Part shown: piece after piece, positions 1 to 7,737 of the stretch | Numbering within the stretch: position 1 is the stretch's first letter | Layout: every line of letters begins with the position of its first letter | Source: JAHDCJ01 sp039028895 | Lineage (GTDB): Bacteria > Bacteroidota > Bacteroidia > Chitinophagales > Saprospiraceae | NCBI GenBank assembly: GCA_039028895.1 | Contig: JBCCHF010000049.1 | Span: 1-40,704 of the forward strand | Direction of reading: 5' to 3' | Length of the DNA stretch: 40,704 nt | Position numbers and translations under genes: made by a program | The notes under the pieces: generated by a model | Seen by the model: the letters and a program-made list of their open reading frames with translations, nothing else | Database searches by the model: none | What the model was told of the DNA's origin: nothing

Positions 1-2
1 AA

Positions 3-713
3 TTCTTTCATCCGCTTATTTTAGTCATCATGATTGCCTTTTTGGCTTCCTCATGTACACCGAATACTAAAAGAATTGAGGGATTTGAGATTCATGGCAT
101 TGACGTTTCTCATCATCAGGGACAAATTGATTGGGATACGCTTTTCACTCAGAAGATTGCCTTTGTAATACTCAAGGCTACCGAAGGAGAAGATTTCAAG
201 GATAGCCTTTTCACTTCAAATTGGGGGGCAATTAAATCATCGGAAGTCAAAAAGGGTGCCTATCATTTTTTCAGACCTTCAATAAGCCCTGAAGTCCAAT
301 TTCATAATTTCAAAGAGACGGTCATCCTTGAGCCCGGTGACTTACCTCCTGTTTTGGATGTGGAAGCTAAAGGTGTACTTTCTTCATCTGAGTTAAAGCA
401 AAATATAGCCACATGGCTAGAACTCGCTGAAACCCATTATAAGGTCAAACCAATTATCTATACCTATCAAAAATTTTACAATGAATTCCTTTCGGACTTT
501 GAAGGATACCCCTTATGGATTGCCAGATATAATTCAATACCTCCTGAATTAGTTGATGGTGCTGAATGGCTAATTTGGCAATATGGCGACAGAGGCCGAC
601 TGCCTGGAATTTCTGTATTTGTTGACTTTAATGTCTTTAAAGGTGATAGCGCGGAATTAGAAAAATTGCTTATCAAGGATGATTCGCTTACTTCAGCTCT
701 GATTTCATATTGA
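3..713 (+). CDS. GH25 lysozyme-like lipoprotein, 5' end cut by window edge
   Basis: Glycoside hydrolase family 25 enzymes cleave the MurNAc-GlcNAc bond of peptidoglycan. Family landmarks are visible: GIDVSHHQG near the start, FVILKATEG, GAYHFFRP, the acidic catalytic pair in PPVLDVEA, and a C-terminal WLIWQYGDRG followed by VDFNVF. The first ATG in view is at 30, but the frame is open to the window edge and the residues before it (FFHPLILVI) continue a hydrophobic signal segment leading into FLASSC, so the true start probably lies upstream and the gene is partial. The Cys of ASSC looks like a relaxed Bacteroidota lipobox, implying an outer-membrane lipoprotein. The 3' end overlaps the convergent metalloprotease gene by 26 bp. 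The family call is firm; the true substrate and whether it is exported to the surface are inference. Confidence 0.88.
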   Translation, partial: FFHPLILVIMIAFLASSCTPNTKRIEGFEIHGIDVSHHQGQIDWDTLFTQKIAFVILKATEGEDFKDSLFTSNWGAIKSSEVKKGAYHFFRPSISPEVQFHNFKETVILEPGDLPPVLDVEAKGVLSSSELKQNIATWLELAETHYKVKPIIYTYQKFYNEFLSDFEGYPLWIARYNSIPPELVDGAEWLIWQYGDRGRLPGISVFVDFNVFKGDSAELEKLLIKDDSLTSALISY

Positions 714-1959
714 GGAGTTCCGGATCATTGACGAATACAACCTCACCTTTTTCTTTTCCTTCTCGCCATATCTTTATACCCTGCCATTTATCTCCACAAG
801 TATTGTCGATGATAGCACCATTAAGGATTAACTTACCTCCGGGTTTCACCGAGATTGTGGCATCCTTTGGCATAGACAACCTACACCGCACCTCCAATGA
901 TGCGCCATTTTCGATGGTTATATTACCTTCTAGGTCTCTGGCCCCTCGCCAAATGACTTTATCTCTTATTTCTAAATCTCCACCAGGCTGGATTTCACAC
1001 CATGTACGTTTGAGGAATTTGCGTTGCGGGGATTCAATGTCTGAAAATCTTCGGTGTATAATCCCTATCTGGCATGGCGTCCAACTATGTTGATGGGTGT
1101 TATAATCCATTACATTATTTGACCATTCTTTATTACAAGGCGGCGTCTTGCCCTTTGCATAACAATTTTTATGAAGCGGGGTGTCTTCACAACCATCATT
1201 TCCTCGCCAGGTATGTCTCAAGCCAAGTGTATGTCCTATCTCGTGATTCATTATGCCATGACAATACCAGGCTCCTCTAAGATGTACTTTTCCGTTTTTA
1301 TACATAGTGTCGCGCGAATAATGGTACATACCTGCAATCTTTACATGATCTTGGAAGGCTATTCCGGTCACCGTTGGCCTGTAGGTAGGTGAAGCAACAC
1401 TGTCCGGATGGTGAGGCATTATGAATACATTGAGTATTTTTCCCTTATAATTGCCGTATTTCTCAAATTGCTTTCTAACATAATTATTCCTGTTTTTACC
1501 CGTTTTCACGAAATAATAAAGTTCATCGTCATTGTGAAAATAGATGCCATTGTCACCAGGCACTTCAGGATCTTTATATAAAATGTATCGATACCGAGTT
1601 GGAATAACAGGCGTATTATTACCTAAAGGCAGATTCATCTTTACATTTTTTTCCAGCTTCTTATTCGTATAATAAAGCAATTGGTCAATGTATTTTGGCA
1701 TTTCTTCTTCTGTAAAACATCCGGTGCCATCACTTTTGCGCATAATATGAAAATTGACATATACTCTTCGCAACGGGGTGTGCTCTATATAATTTGTGTC
1801 AGGTATATAATTAAGCTGATCGTGGCACCCATTAGGTTTCTTTCCATAGTTAATCCCATCAACCACCAGATCATCGGAATTTATATAATTACTCTCAGAC
1901 ACAGGATAACATGACCAGATGCTTCCAATAACCAATAAAAACAAGACTAATCGCTCCAT
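688..1959 (-). CDS. M43 (pappalysin/cytophagalysin-like) zinc metalloprotease lipoprotein
   Basis: A 423-residue predicted lipoprotein: a hydrophobic N-terminus ends in SIWSC (Cys17). The metzincin zinc site HEIGHTLGLRH (about 239-249) supplies three His ligands and the catalytic Glu, followed by the M43-like CEDTP and by a Met-turn NVMDY (about 282-286). Beyond about residue 320 the chain changes character to short hydrophobic and glycine-rich strands (ITIENGASLEV, ISVKPGGKLILNG) that resemble a beta-helix adhesion segment common in secreted Bacteroidota proteins. No T9SS sorting tail is present, which fits lipoprotein anchoring. It overlaps the GH25 gene tail to tail and is divergent from the TPR lipoprotein gene. 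The protease family assignment is strong; the substrate is unknown. Confidence 0.88.
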   Translation of the reverse strand: MERLVLFLLVIGSIWSCYPVSESNYINSDDLVVDGINYGKKPNGCHDQLNYIPDTNYIEHTPLRRVYVNFHIMRKSDGTGCFTEEEMPKYIDQLLYYTNKKLEKNVKMNLPLGNNTPVIPTRYRYILYKDPEVPGDNGIYFHNDDELYYFVKTGKNRNNYVRKQFEKYGNYKGKILNVFIMPHHPDSVASPTYRPTVTGIAFQDHVKIAGMYHYSRDTMYKNGKVHLRGAWYCHGIMNHEIGHTLGLRHTWRGNDGCEDTPLHKNCYAKGKTPPCNKEWSNNVMDYNTHQHSWTPCQIGIIHRRFSDIESPQRKFLKRTWCEIQPGGDLEIRDKVIWRGARDLEGNITIENGASLEVRCRLSMPKDATISVKPGGKLILNGAIIDNTCGDKWQGIKIWREGKEKGEVVFVNDPELLNMKSELK

Positions 1960-1993
1960 GCCAATAATTATTCAAAAAATTAAAAAAGAGAAC

Positions 1994-2001
1994 TAAATTT
2001 G
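1994..2001 (+). promoter_or_regulatory. Bacteroidota -7 promoter element (TAAATTTG) for the TPR lipoprotein
   Basis: TAAATTTG matches the Bacteroidota TAnnTTTG -7 consensus exactly and sits about 50 bp before the ATG at 2051. I see no good TTTG -33 box at the usual 19-21 nt spacing, so this is a motif-based prediction. Confidence 0.5.
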
Positions 2002-2050
2002 TAACCCTTTTCAGCCATAAATGCAACATTAAAAGTTTAAATCAAGAAAA

Positions 2051-3364
2051 ATGAGAATTTTCGTCATACTTTTCATCAGTTTAGGTTTCATGATTTCCTG
2101 TAATTCAGTCAATAAGGAATATGCCGCGGAAATTGAAACGCTCGAAAAAAATGTCGAAGCCAACCCAACCCCTGAAAATACTCTGGCTTTAGTTCAAAAG
2201 TATGAAGATTACGCCAAAAACCATTCCAGCGACAAAGAATGGTCAGGTCGTTACCTATACAGGGCTGCTACGATATATTATCGTTCCAGGAATTATGCAA
2301 AAGCGTTGGAAACTATCAACAAAGTCCTAACCAATTTCAAATCTTCTGAAGGGGCGCCAAATGCTTTGCTCTTAAAAGGCAATATCTACGATGAAAAACT
2401 CTTCAATGAAGAAGAAGCCGGCAAAGCCTACCAACAATTCCTGGATGATTACCCCAACCATGAAGGCAAAACAACCGCTGAATTCTTCTTTAAGCCACTC
2501 AAAGAGAAATTGACTATTCAAATTGCAGACCTTGAAGGTGAGCTATACCAGGAAAATGCCCGTACACGCATCAATCCATCGGTGTCAAGCCAATTAAGAA
2601 GAAAATACAGTGATTATGCTGAGAAAGTAACAGATGATCCTGAAGGTGGTGTTGGGTATCTTGTAAAATCAGCAAAGCTGATGGGAGAAATGTCCAACTT
2701 CACCGGCGCTTTGCAAACCTTAGACAGAGCAGCCGACAAATATCCTGAGGCGAATGGAATGGCTGATGTCCTGCTAGCCAAAGCAGAAATTTTTGAAGAT
2801 GATCTAGGTGATGAACCAAAAGCCAGGGAAGCCGCCAACAGTTTTATCGAAAAATTTCCTAATCACCCCAAAGTAGAAGAGGCAAGATTTTTCCTGAAAC
2901 CTGCAAATGAGAAATTAGCCATTAAAATTGCTGATCTGGAAGCCAAGGTTTACCAGGACTCATTGGGCACCAGGCTGGATCCAAGGCTTGCTCAGCAGTT
3001 GATCAATAAGTATGTACAGGCAGCTGACCTCAAACCGAAATCACCTGAAACAGCATCAAACCTGTACAAAGCCGGAGAGATTGCCCGCTCTATTCGAAAT
3101 TTCCCTAAGGCACTTGAATTATGGGCAAGGGTTTATGAAGATTACCCTTCTTATGAAAAAGCACCTCAGTCATTGTTCTTACAAGGTTATATCCACGAAA
3201 ATGACTTTAAAAATTTAGAACGTGCGGAAGAGATCTATAATAAATTCCTCAAGCAATATCCTAGTCATGATCTGGCTGATGATGTGCAGTTTTCGCTGAA
3301 ATTTCTCGGTAAACCTGCCGATGAGATTATCAAATCTTTCGAAGGAAAGAAAGAAGGGGAATAA
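2051..3364 (+). CDS. TPR-repeat lipoprotein with a threefold internal repeat
   Basis: A 437-residue protein starting with a lipoprotein signal (FMISC, Cys17). The rest is helical tetratricopeptide-type sequence. It consists of about three copies of a 135-140 residue module: each begins with an IADLE/IETLE helix, then a KY..YA helix, a paired AL...P stretch, a long ED/AxxxYxxFxxxYPxH helix pair, and closes with FFLKPxxEKL or its equivalent (FSLKFLGKP in the last copy). Such lipoproteins usually act as protein-binding scaffolds in the periplasm (BamD and YbgF are comparable folds), but no specific partner is evident. The ATG at 2051 follows a TAnnTTTG promoter. The WG-repeat gene begins 48 bp downstream on the same strand and may be cotranscribed. 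Confidence 0.85.
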   Translation: MRIFVILFISLGFMISCNSVNKEYAAEIETLEKNVEANPTPENTLALVQKYEDYAKNHSSDKEWSGRYLYRAATIYYRSRNYAKALETINKVLTNFKSSEGAPNALLLKGNIYDEKLFNEEEAGKAYQQFLDDYPNHEGKTTAEFFFKPLKEKLTIQIADLEGELYQENARTRINPSVSSQLRRKYSDYAEKVTDDPEGGVGYLVKSAKLMGEMSNFTGALQTLDRAADKYPEANGMADVLLAKAEIFEDDLGDEPKAREAANSFIEKFPNHPKVEEARFFLKPANEKLAIKIADLEAKVYQDSLGTRLDPRLAQQLINKYVQAADLKPKSPETASNLYKAGEIARSIRNFPKALELWARVYEDYPSYEKAPQSLFLQGYIHENDFKNLERAEEIYNKFLKQYPSHDLADDVQFSLKFLGKPADEIIKSFEGKKEGE

Positions 3365-3412
3365 GCATTGACAACAAAATGGCAGATTAATTCGTTGGTC
3401 TCAGAAAGTATA

Positions 3413-4411
3413 ATGCGGTATTTCCTTCTTGTATTTTCCCTGTTAACTGTTTCAACTCTTGAAGCTCAAAACCTCCTGGCCCTTATCAAAAGTGGTAATC
3501 ATTATGGGTTTGTAGCTCCAGATGGATCTACCATAATTGAGGCGAAATATCAGAATGCCCTGTCTTTCCATGAAGGCCTTGCCCCAGTGCAATTAAATGA
3601 TAAATGGGGATATATTAACCCTTCCGGGAATGTAGTTATCGATTTCCTATACGATGACGCCATTTGGTTTTGGGAAGGTTTGGCCGCGGTGCGCTCAGGG
3701 GACAAATGGGGGTATATTGACAAAAATAATCAGATAATCATTCCTTTCGAATACGATGATACATTTGCTTTTAGCGAAGGTCTAACATCTGTAAGGAAAG
3801 ATGGTAATGCAGGCTTTCTTGACAAATCAGGCCGTATAGTAATTGCCCTCAATTATGCCGAGACTTTTGATTTTTACAATGGCATAGCCCCTGTCGAAGA
3901 CCATGCTGGCCGGATATTATTTGTTGACAAATCTGGCGACTTGGTTGACCAACCATTTTTACGACAGTTAATCTTACTTCGAGACAAATATATCTTCTTT
4001 TTCAGAGATGAAAAGATTGGGGTAAAAACAGAGAGAGGAAAGATTCTCCTAGAACCAAAATATGATGCGATTCAGCGATTCAGAGGAAATCACACCTTTT
4101 TCAAATTGGATTCTGAGAAATTTGGTTTGATCACCAAACGTGGAAAAATTGTCCAGAAGCCACGATTTGAGGATGTTGGTGCTATTTCAGAAAAACTGGG
4201 AGCTGTCATGATCGATGGCAAATGGGGATACCTGCATATAAAGAAAGGTATTTTCATAGCCCCTCGCTTTGAAGAAGCTCTACCATTCAAAAACGGATAT
4301 GCAGCGGTAAAACTGAATGGCAAATGGGGTTTTATCAACCGTAAAGGAGAAGTTATTGTCCCTTTCAGATACGAAGAGAACGCAGATCCTTACTTTGAAA
4401 AAACAAAATAG
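3413..4411 (+). CDS. Secreted WG-repeat (KWG) protein
   Basis: Open frame extends upstream to a TTG at 3368, but the ATG at 3413 begins a clean signal peptide (MRYFLLVFSLLTVSTLEAQ), so I choose that start, giving 332 residues. The mature protein is built of about nine WG repeats, seen as recurring KWGYI, KWGFIN or FGLITK followed by a strand such as GNVVIDFLYDDA and then an F.EGLA.V turn. These form beta-structured repeats of unknown function that are frequent in Bacteroidota envelope proteins. The 3' end lies 9 bp from the convergent AAA+ gene. The repeat call is certain; the function is unknown. Confidence 0.86.
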   Translation: MRYFLLVFSLLTVSTLEAQNLLALIKSGNHYGFVAPDGSTIIEAKYQNALSFHEGLAPVQLNDKWGYINPSGNVVIDFLYDDAIWFWEGLAAVRSGDKWGYIDKNNQIIIPFEYDDTFAFSEGLTSVRKDGNAGFLDKSGRIVIALNYAETFDFYNGIAPVEDHAGRILFVDKSGDLVDQPFLRQLILLRDKYIFFFRDEKIGVKTERGKILLEPKYDAIQRFRGNHTFFKLDSEKFGLITKRGKIVQKPRFEDVGAISEKLGAVMIDGKWGYLHIKKGIFIAPRFEEALPFKNGYAAVKLNGKWGFINRKGEVIVPFRYEENADPYFEKTK

Positions 4412-4420
4412 TCGAATTCA

Positions 4421-7048
4421 TTAAGACTCGTTTCTCCCGAAACCGATTGTCTTTTGCTTAACTCTTTGTTCCATCAATTCGAAATCAGATACATCCTCAA
4501 TTGAGATTGTCTGAATCACTTCCTCAGTCCGTTTCTTTGCAGGCAGATCAGCCATTCTTAGGTGTTGGCGACGTATAGCCTCAGTTACAATCTTTCTCAC
4601 CGTGCGGGCATTACCGAAGTACTTATGCTTATTATCCACCAGCTTCTTGATATAACTCTTCAGGTGATCCCAGGCTTTATCAGTGATTTTCATATCTTCC
4701 ATCCTGATGATCATTTCTCCGATTTCATATAGCTCGTCTACAGAATAATCTTTGAAATGGAATTGCCTGTCGAATCGAGATAATAAGCCAGGATTAGCCT
4801 CAAGGAAGGCTTGCATTTCTTCTGGATAGCCAGCAACGATAATCATGAATTCTCCTCTTTGGTCTTCCATTCTTTTGAGAAGAGTTTCAATCACTTCTTT
4901 ACCAAAATCATTTTGGCCGCGCTCAGACAAAGCGTAAGCTTCGTCAATAAATAATCCGCCTCCTATGGCTTCATCAATGACTTTCGAGGTTTTCATGGCC
5001 GTTTGTCCGACATAACCTGCAACCAGATCTTTTCTGGCGACTTCTACGAGATGACCTCTTTCAAGAATCCCCAAGGCCTTATAAATCTGCACCAGTAATC
5101 GGGCAACGGTAGTTTTACCCGTACCTGGATTGCCTTTAAAGACTCCATGCAGTGAGAAGGACCGTCTGATATCTTTACCGATTTCGCGGTAATAACGGAC
5201 AAGTTTAGCCATCTCCTCAACCTCTTTTTTCACATTGTCGAGGCCAATTAACTGGTTGAGCTGCGTCATGGCATCTTTATAAAGTGGCTCATCAACTGGC
5301 AAGTCAACACCTTTGTTGGCATCTTTAATAAAGACCTTCTCGACATCAGCGTGTGTGATTGTGGACAAAACCTCCTTTGGCACCTCATCAAAATTGGAAT
5401 TCTCACGCATTAGCCTGAGCGCCATATTCTGTTTGGCCTCTTCGATAATGCCATTTACAAATCTGGCATTACCGAATTTGCGGTTTCTGTTCCTATAAGC
5501 CTCTACGACTTTATTCTTGATAAGGATCTTGGCATCGCCTTCAATGGTTACATCTTTCTTTCCGGCCGAATATTCTGCAATATCCATCAATTCATCAGGC
5601 GAGTAATCCGGAAAGCTGATGACGTTTGGTAATCTGGACGCCAATCCTGGGTTAGCATCGAGGAATGATTGCATCTCTTCCGGGTAACCGGCAAAAACAA
5701 TAGCTATGTCGCCTTTACCATCTGAGAGTTCCTTGAGAAGCACTTCGATCACTTCTTTTCCGAAATCTTTTTTGTCATCTCCCCTGTCGGTGAGTGCATA
5801 TGCCTCATCAATGAAAAGAATACCTCCCCTCGCCTGCTCAATAGCTTTTTTGACTTTGGGCGCTGTTTGACCAATGAACTCGCCGACTAGATCAGCTCGA
5901 CCAACCTCAAATACTCTGCCGTGCGAAAGAAGATCAAGGCTGGTATATATTTTACCCAACATCCTCGCAACAGTGGTCTTTCCAGTACCTGGGTTACCCA
6001 TGAAAACAGTGTGAAGACTCATTTTGTCTGAGTCTGTAAAGCCTTTTTCCTGTCTAATTTTTATGAACTGGAGGTATGTCGCCAATTCATTGATCTGCGT
6101 TTTTACAGCGTGTAAACCAATAAGGTCTTCCAATTCCTGTTTGGCATCTTCAAACGTTATCTTTTGCTCTTCTTCGGCCTCAGGACCAGTTGGGGTGCGC
6201 AGCGTATTAGTCGAATAGTTAGCTCCGGTTTCGCTCATCAATTCTTTCTCTTTCCCTACTCTGAACGGGACTACAGCGATTAACTGATCCATAAAGATGA
6301 TCTCCAGTGAATAATTATCTTCATACCAAAAACCTGATGTATCAGAGCCATACCCGGTATCCAAGATGATCTGTTGCCGCTTATCTGTAAAATTCCTGAA
6401 GTAAGTCATTACGGCCTTTAACTGGCTCGCATCATTATAAAAGTTGAAATGGAACTCCAGAGGCAGATTGTCTTCCTGGGTCAGCTTATTGGCCAAAGTC
6501 ATTTCAATGTTGACATACCTTGTTGTAGTTCCCGGGAAGGTACTGAGATATTCACGTTGATCGAAGGCCATACCGTTCCTTGGGCTTTCGAACATTTTAA
6601 GTGAAGTAATATCGAAATATGGATTGTGCTCGCTGGTTACAAGTCCATTATTGACGACATAAAAAGTAATATTGCCAACAAAGTTATCACCTATATAGGC
6701 ATCCCAGCGATAAACGCCCCTCTTCCACCAGCCTGGATCAGGTGTTCCCCAACCTTCTCTGACATAGATCATATTTTTATCAGAGGAAATAGTAATTTCT
6801 TTCTTTAGTTCGCAAACTTGTTTTTTGGTGTCAACGTTAACACAAATCAACTTAACTTCTGTCTTCCATTCTTTCTCATCGAAGAGCTTGTTATAAAATG
6901 CCATTTCAGCGTAGATGTATCTCGATTCAGCTACGTCAAATACACGACGGTATTTTTTAACATTTTGGTGCAGGTTCTCCTTTGAACCGAAAGTCTTCAG
7001 AGTTGCAAACTTATAATTGCCACCGAGGGCATCATTCTTGTCACTCAT
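4421..7048 (-). CDS. Double-AAA+ ATPase of CbxX/CfqX (EccA-like) type with duplicated N-terminal domain
   Basis: An 875-residue cytosolic protein with no signal peptide. It carries two complete AAA+ modules: Walker A GNPGTGKTT at about 351-359 and again at about 639-647, Walker B LFIDEAYAL at about 411-419 and 699-707, NPGL.SR arginine-finger regions, and FGNAR sensor-2 segments. This pattern is characteristic of the CbxX/CfqX, SpoVK and EccA ATPases, which remodel protein complexes. The first 270 residues are not part of that family: two related beta-rich stretches (about 15-131 and 148-264) align with each other, sharing LK.F, SRY/TRY, E(M), NKL and a G(W/Y)G...G(W/F)W core. The gene is flanked by convergent and unrelated neighbours and no secretion-system genes are near. 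The substrate is unknown, so I read it as a remodelling chaperone with a paired substrate-binding domain. Confidence 0.85.
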   Translation of the reverse strand: MSDKNDALGGNYKFATLKTFGSKENLHQNVKKYRRVFDVAESRYIYAEMAFYNKLFDEKEWKTEVKLICVNVDTKKQVCELKKEITISSDKNMIYVREGWGTPDPGWWKRGVYRWDAYIGDNFVGNITFYVVNNGLVTSEHNPYFDITSLKMFESPRNGMAFDQREYLSTFPGTTTRYVNIEMTLANKLTQEDNLPLEFHFNFYNDASQLKAVMTYFRNFTDKRQQIILDTGYGSDTSGFWYEDNYSLEIIFMDQLIAVVPFRVGKEKELMSETGANYSTNTLRTPTGPEAEEEQKITFEDAKQELEDLIGLHAVKTQINELATYLQFIKIRQEKGFTDSDKMSLHTVFMGNPGTGKTTVARMLGKIYTSLDLLSHGRVFEVGRADLVGEFIGQTAPKVKKAIEQARGGILFIDEAYALTDRGDDKKDFGKEVIEVLLKELSDGKGDIAIVFAGYPEEMQSFLDANPGLASRLPNVISFPDYSPDELMDIAEYSAGKKDVTIEGDAKILIKNKVVEAYRNRNRKFGNARFVNGIIEEAKQNMALRLMRENSNFDEVPKEVLSTITHADVEKVFIKDANKGVDLPVDEPLYKDAMTQLNQLIGLDNVKKEVEEMAKLVRYYREIGKDIRRSFSLHGVFKGNPGTGKTTVARLLVQIYKALGILERGHLVEVARKDLVAGYVGQTAMKTSKVIDEAIGGGLFIDEAYALSERGQNDFGKEVIETLLKRMEDQRGEFMIIVAGYPEEMQAFLEANPGLLSRFDRQFHFKDYSVDELYEIGEMIIRMEDMKITDKAWDHLKSYIKKLVDNKHKYFGNARTVRKIVTEAIRRQHLRMADLPAKKRTEEVIQTISIEDVSDFELMEQRVKQKTIGFGRNES

Positions 7049-7078
7049 TATTGTTTGGACGTCTTTTACTATAGATGA

Positions 7079-7093
7079 CTGGATAATATCCAG
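7079..7093. repeat. Inverted repeat CTGGATA-A-TATCCAG
   Basis: A 15-nt near-perfect palindrome (7+1+7) in the 66-bp gap between the end of pncA and the start of the AAA+ gene, 31 bp before the AAA+ start codon. It lacks a T-run on the minus strand, so it is a poor terminator for pncA; it could be an operator for the AAA+ gene or a chance repeat. Confidence 0.35.
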
Positions 7094-7114
7094 CCCTTTT
7101 TGTTAATCAAATTT

Positions 7115-7735
7115 TCAGGTAATGAATTTACTGAAATCATTAATAATCTTAACCCCGGTAGCCTCCATTTCCTTAACGGCTTTTTGCGCATCACCCTCAT
7201 TAAGGTTTACGGCTCGACAGCCTTCTATAAACACAAATGTGTCAAACCCTTCTTCTTTGGCATCGAGGGCTGTAAATTTAACACAATAATCTGTAGCTAG
7301 GCCAAGTATGAACACTTCATTTACACCTTTTTTTTGCAAAAAGTCGGATAAACCGGTAGACTTTCGTTTTCCGTTGTCAAAAAAACCACTGTAACTATCA
7401 ATTTCAGGATCCGTGCCTTTATAAAATATTTTATCAATTTTTTCAATCTGGAGGTCCTTATGGAATTCTGATCCAAAACTATCCTGGACACAATGAATTG
7501 GCCAAAGTACTTGTTGTAATCCATTGAGCTCAATCACCTGTCCGGGTTTTCTCCAGAGATGCATGGCCGCAAAACTTTTATGATTGGCAGGATGCCAGTC
7601 TTTAGTCGCTATTATCAGGTCAAAATGATCCATTATTGAATTGGCTACTGGCACGACCTGATCGCCTTCTTTTACAGCCAAAGCCCCTCCAGGGCAAAAG
7701 TCCAATTGAACATCTACTATGATCAGTGCTTTCAT
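7115..7735 (-). CDS. pncA: Nicotinamidase
   Basis: PncA deamidates nicotinamide to nicotinate, the entry step of the Preiss-Handler NAD-salvage route. The catalytic triad typical of the family is visible: Asp8 (VDVQLDF), Lys106 (FYKGTD) and Cys151 (ATDYC), with the metal-binding Asp46, His48 and His52 in KDWHPANH. A longer frame runs 17 codons upstream, but those codons lie inside the acyl-CoA dehydrogenase gene. The ATG at 7735 is only 2 nt after that gene's stop and starts with the canonical MKALIIVDVQ, giving a usual length of 206 residues. It is the last gene of the minus-strand run pncB, nrtR, acyl-CoA dehydrogenase, pncA. Confidence 0.94.
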   Translation of the reverse strand: MKALIIVDVQLDFCPGGALAVKEGDQVVPVANSIMDHFDLIIATKDWHPANHKSFAAMHLWRKPGQVIELNGLQQVLWPIHCVQDSFGSEFHKDLQIEKIDKIFYKGTDPEIDSYSGFFDNGKRKSTGLSDFLQKKGVNEVFILGLATDYCVKFTALDAKEEGFDTFVFIEGCRAVNLNEGDAQKAVKEMEATGVKIINDFSKFIT

Positions 7736-7737
7736 AT

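Noticed and set aside
4421..7048. Type VII secretion locus on the strength of the EccA-like ATPase
   Set aside because: No EccB-E, EsxA-like or other T7SS genes are nearby, and the N-terminal domain differs from EccA.
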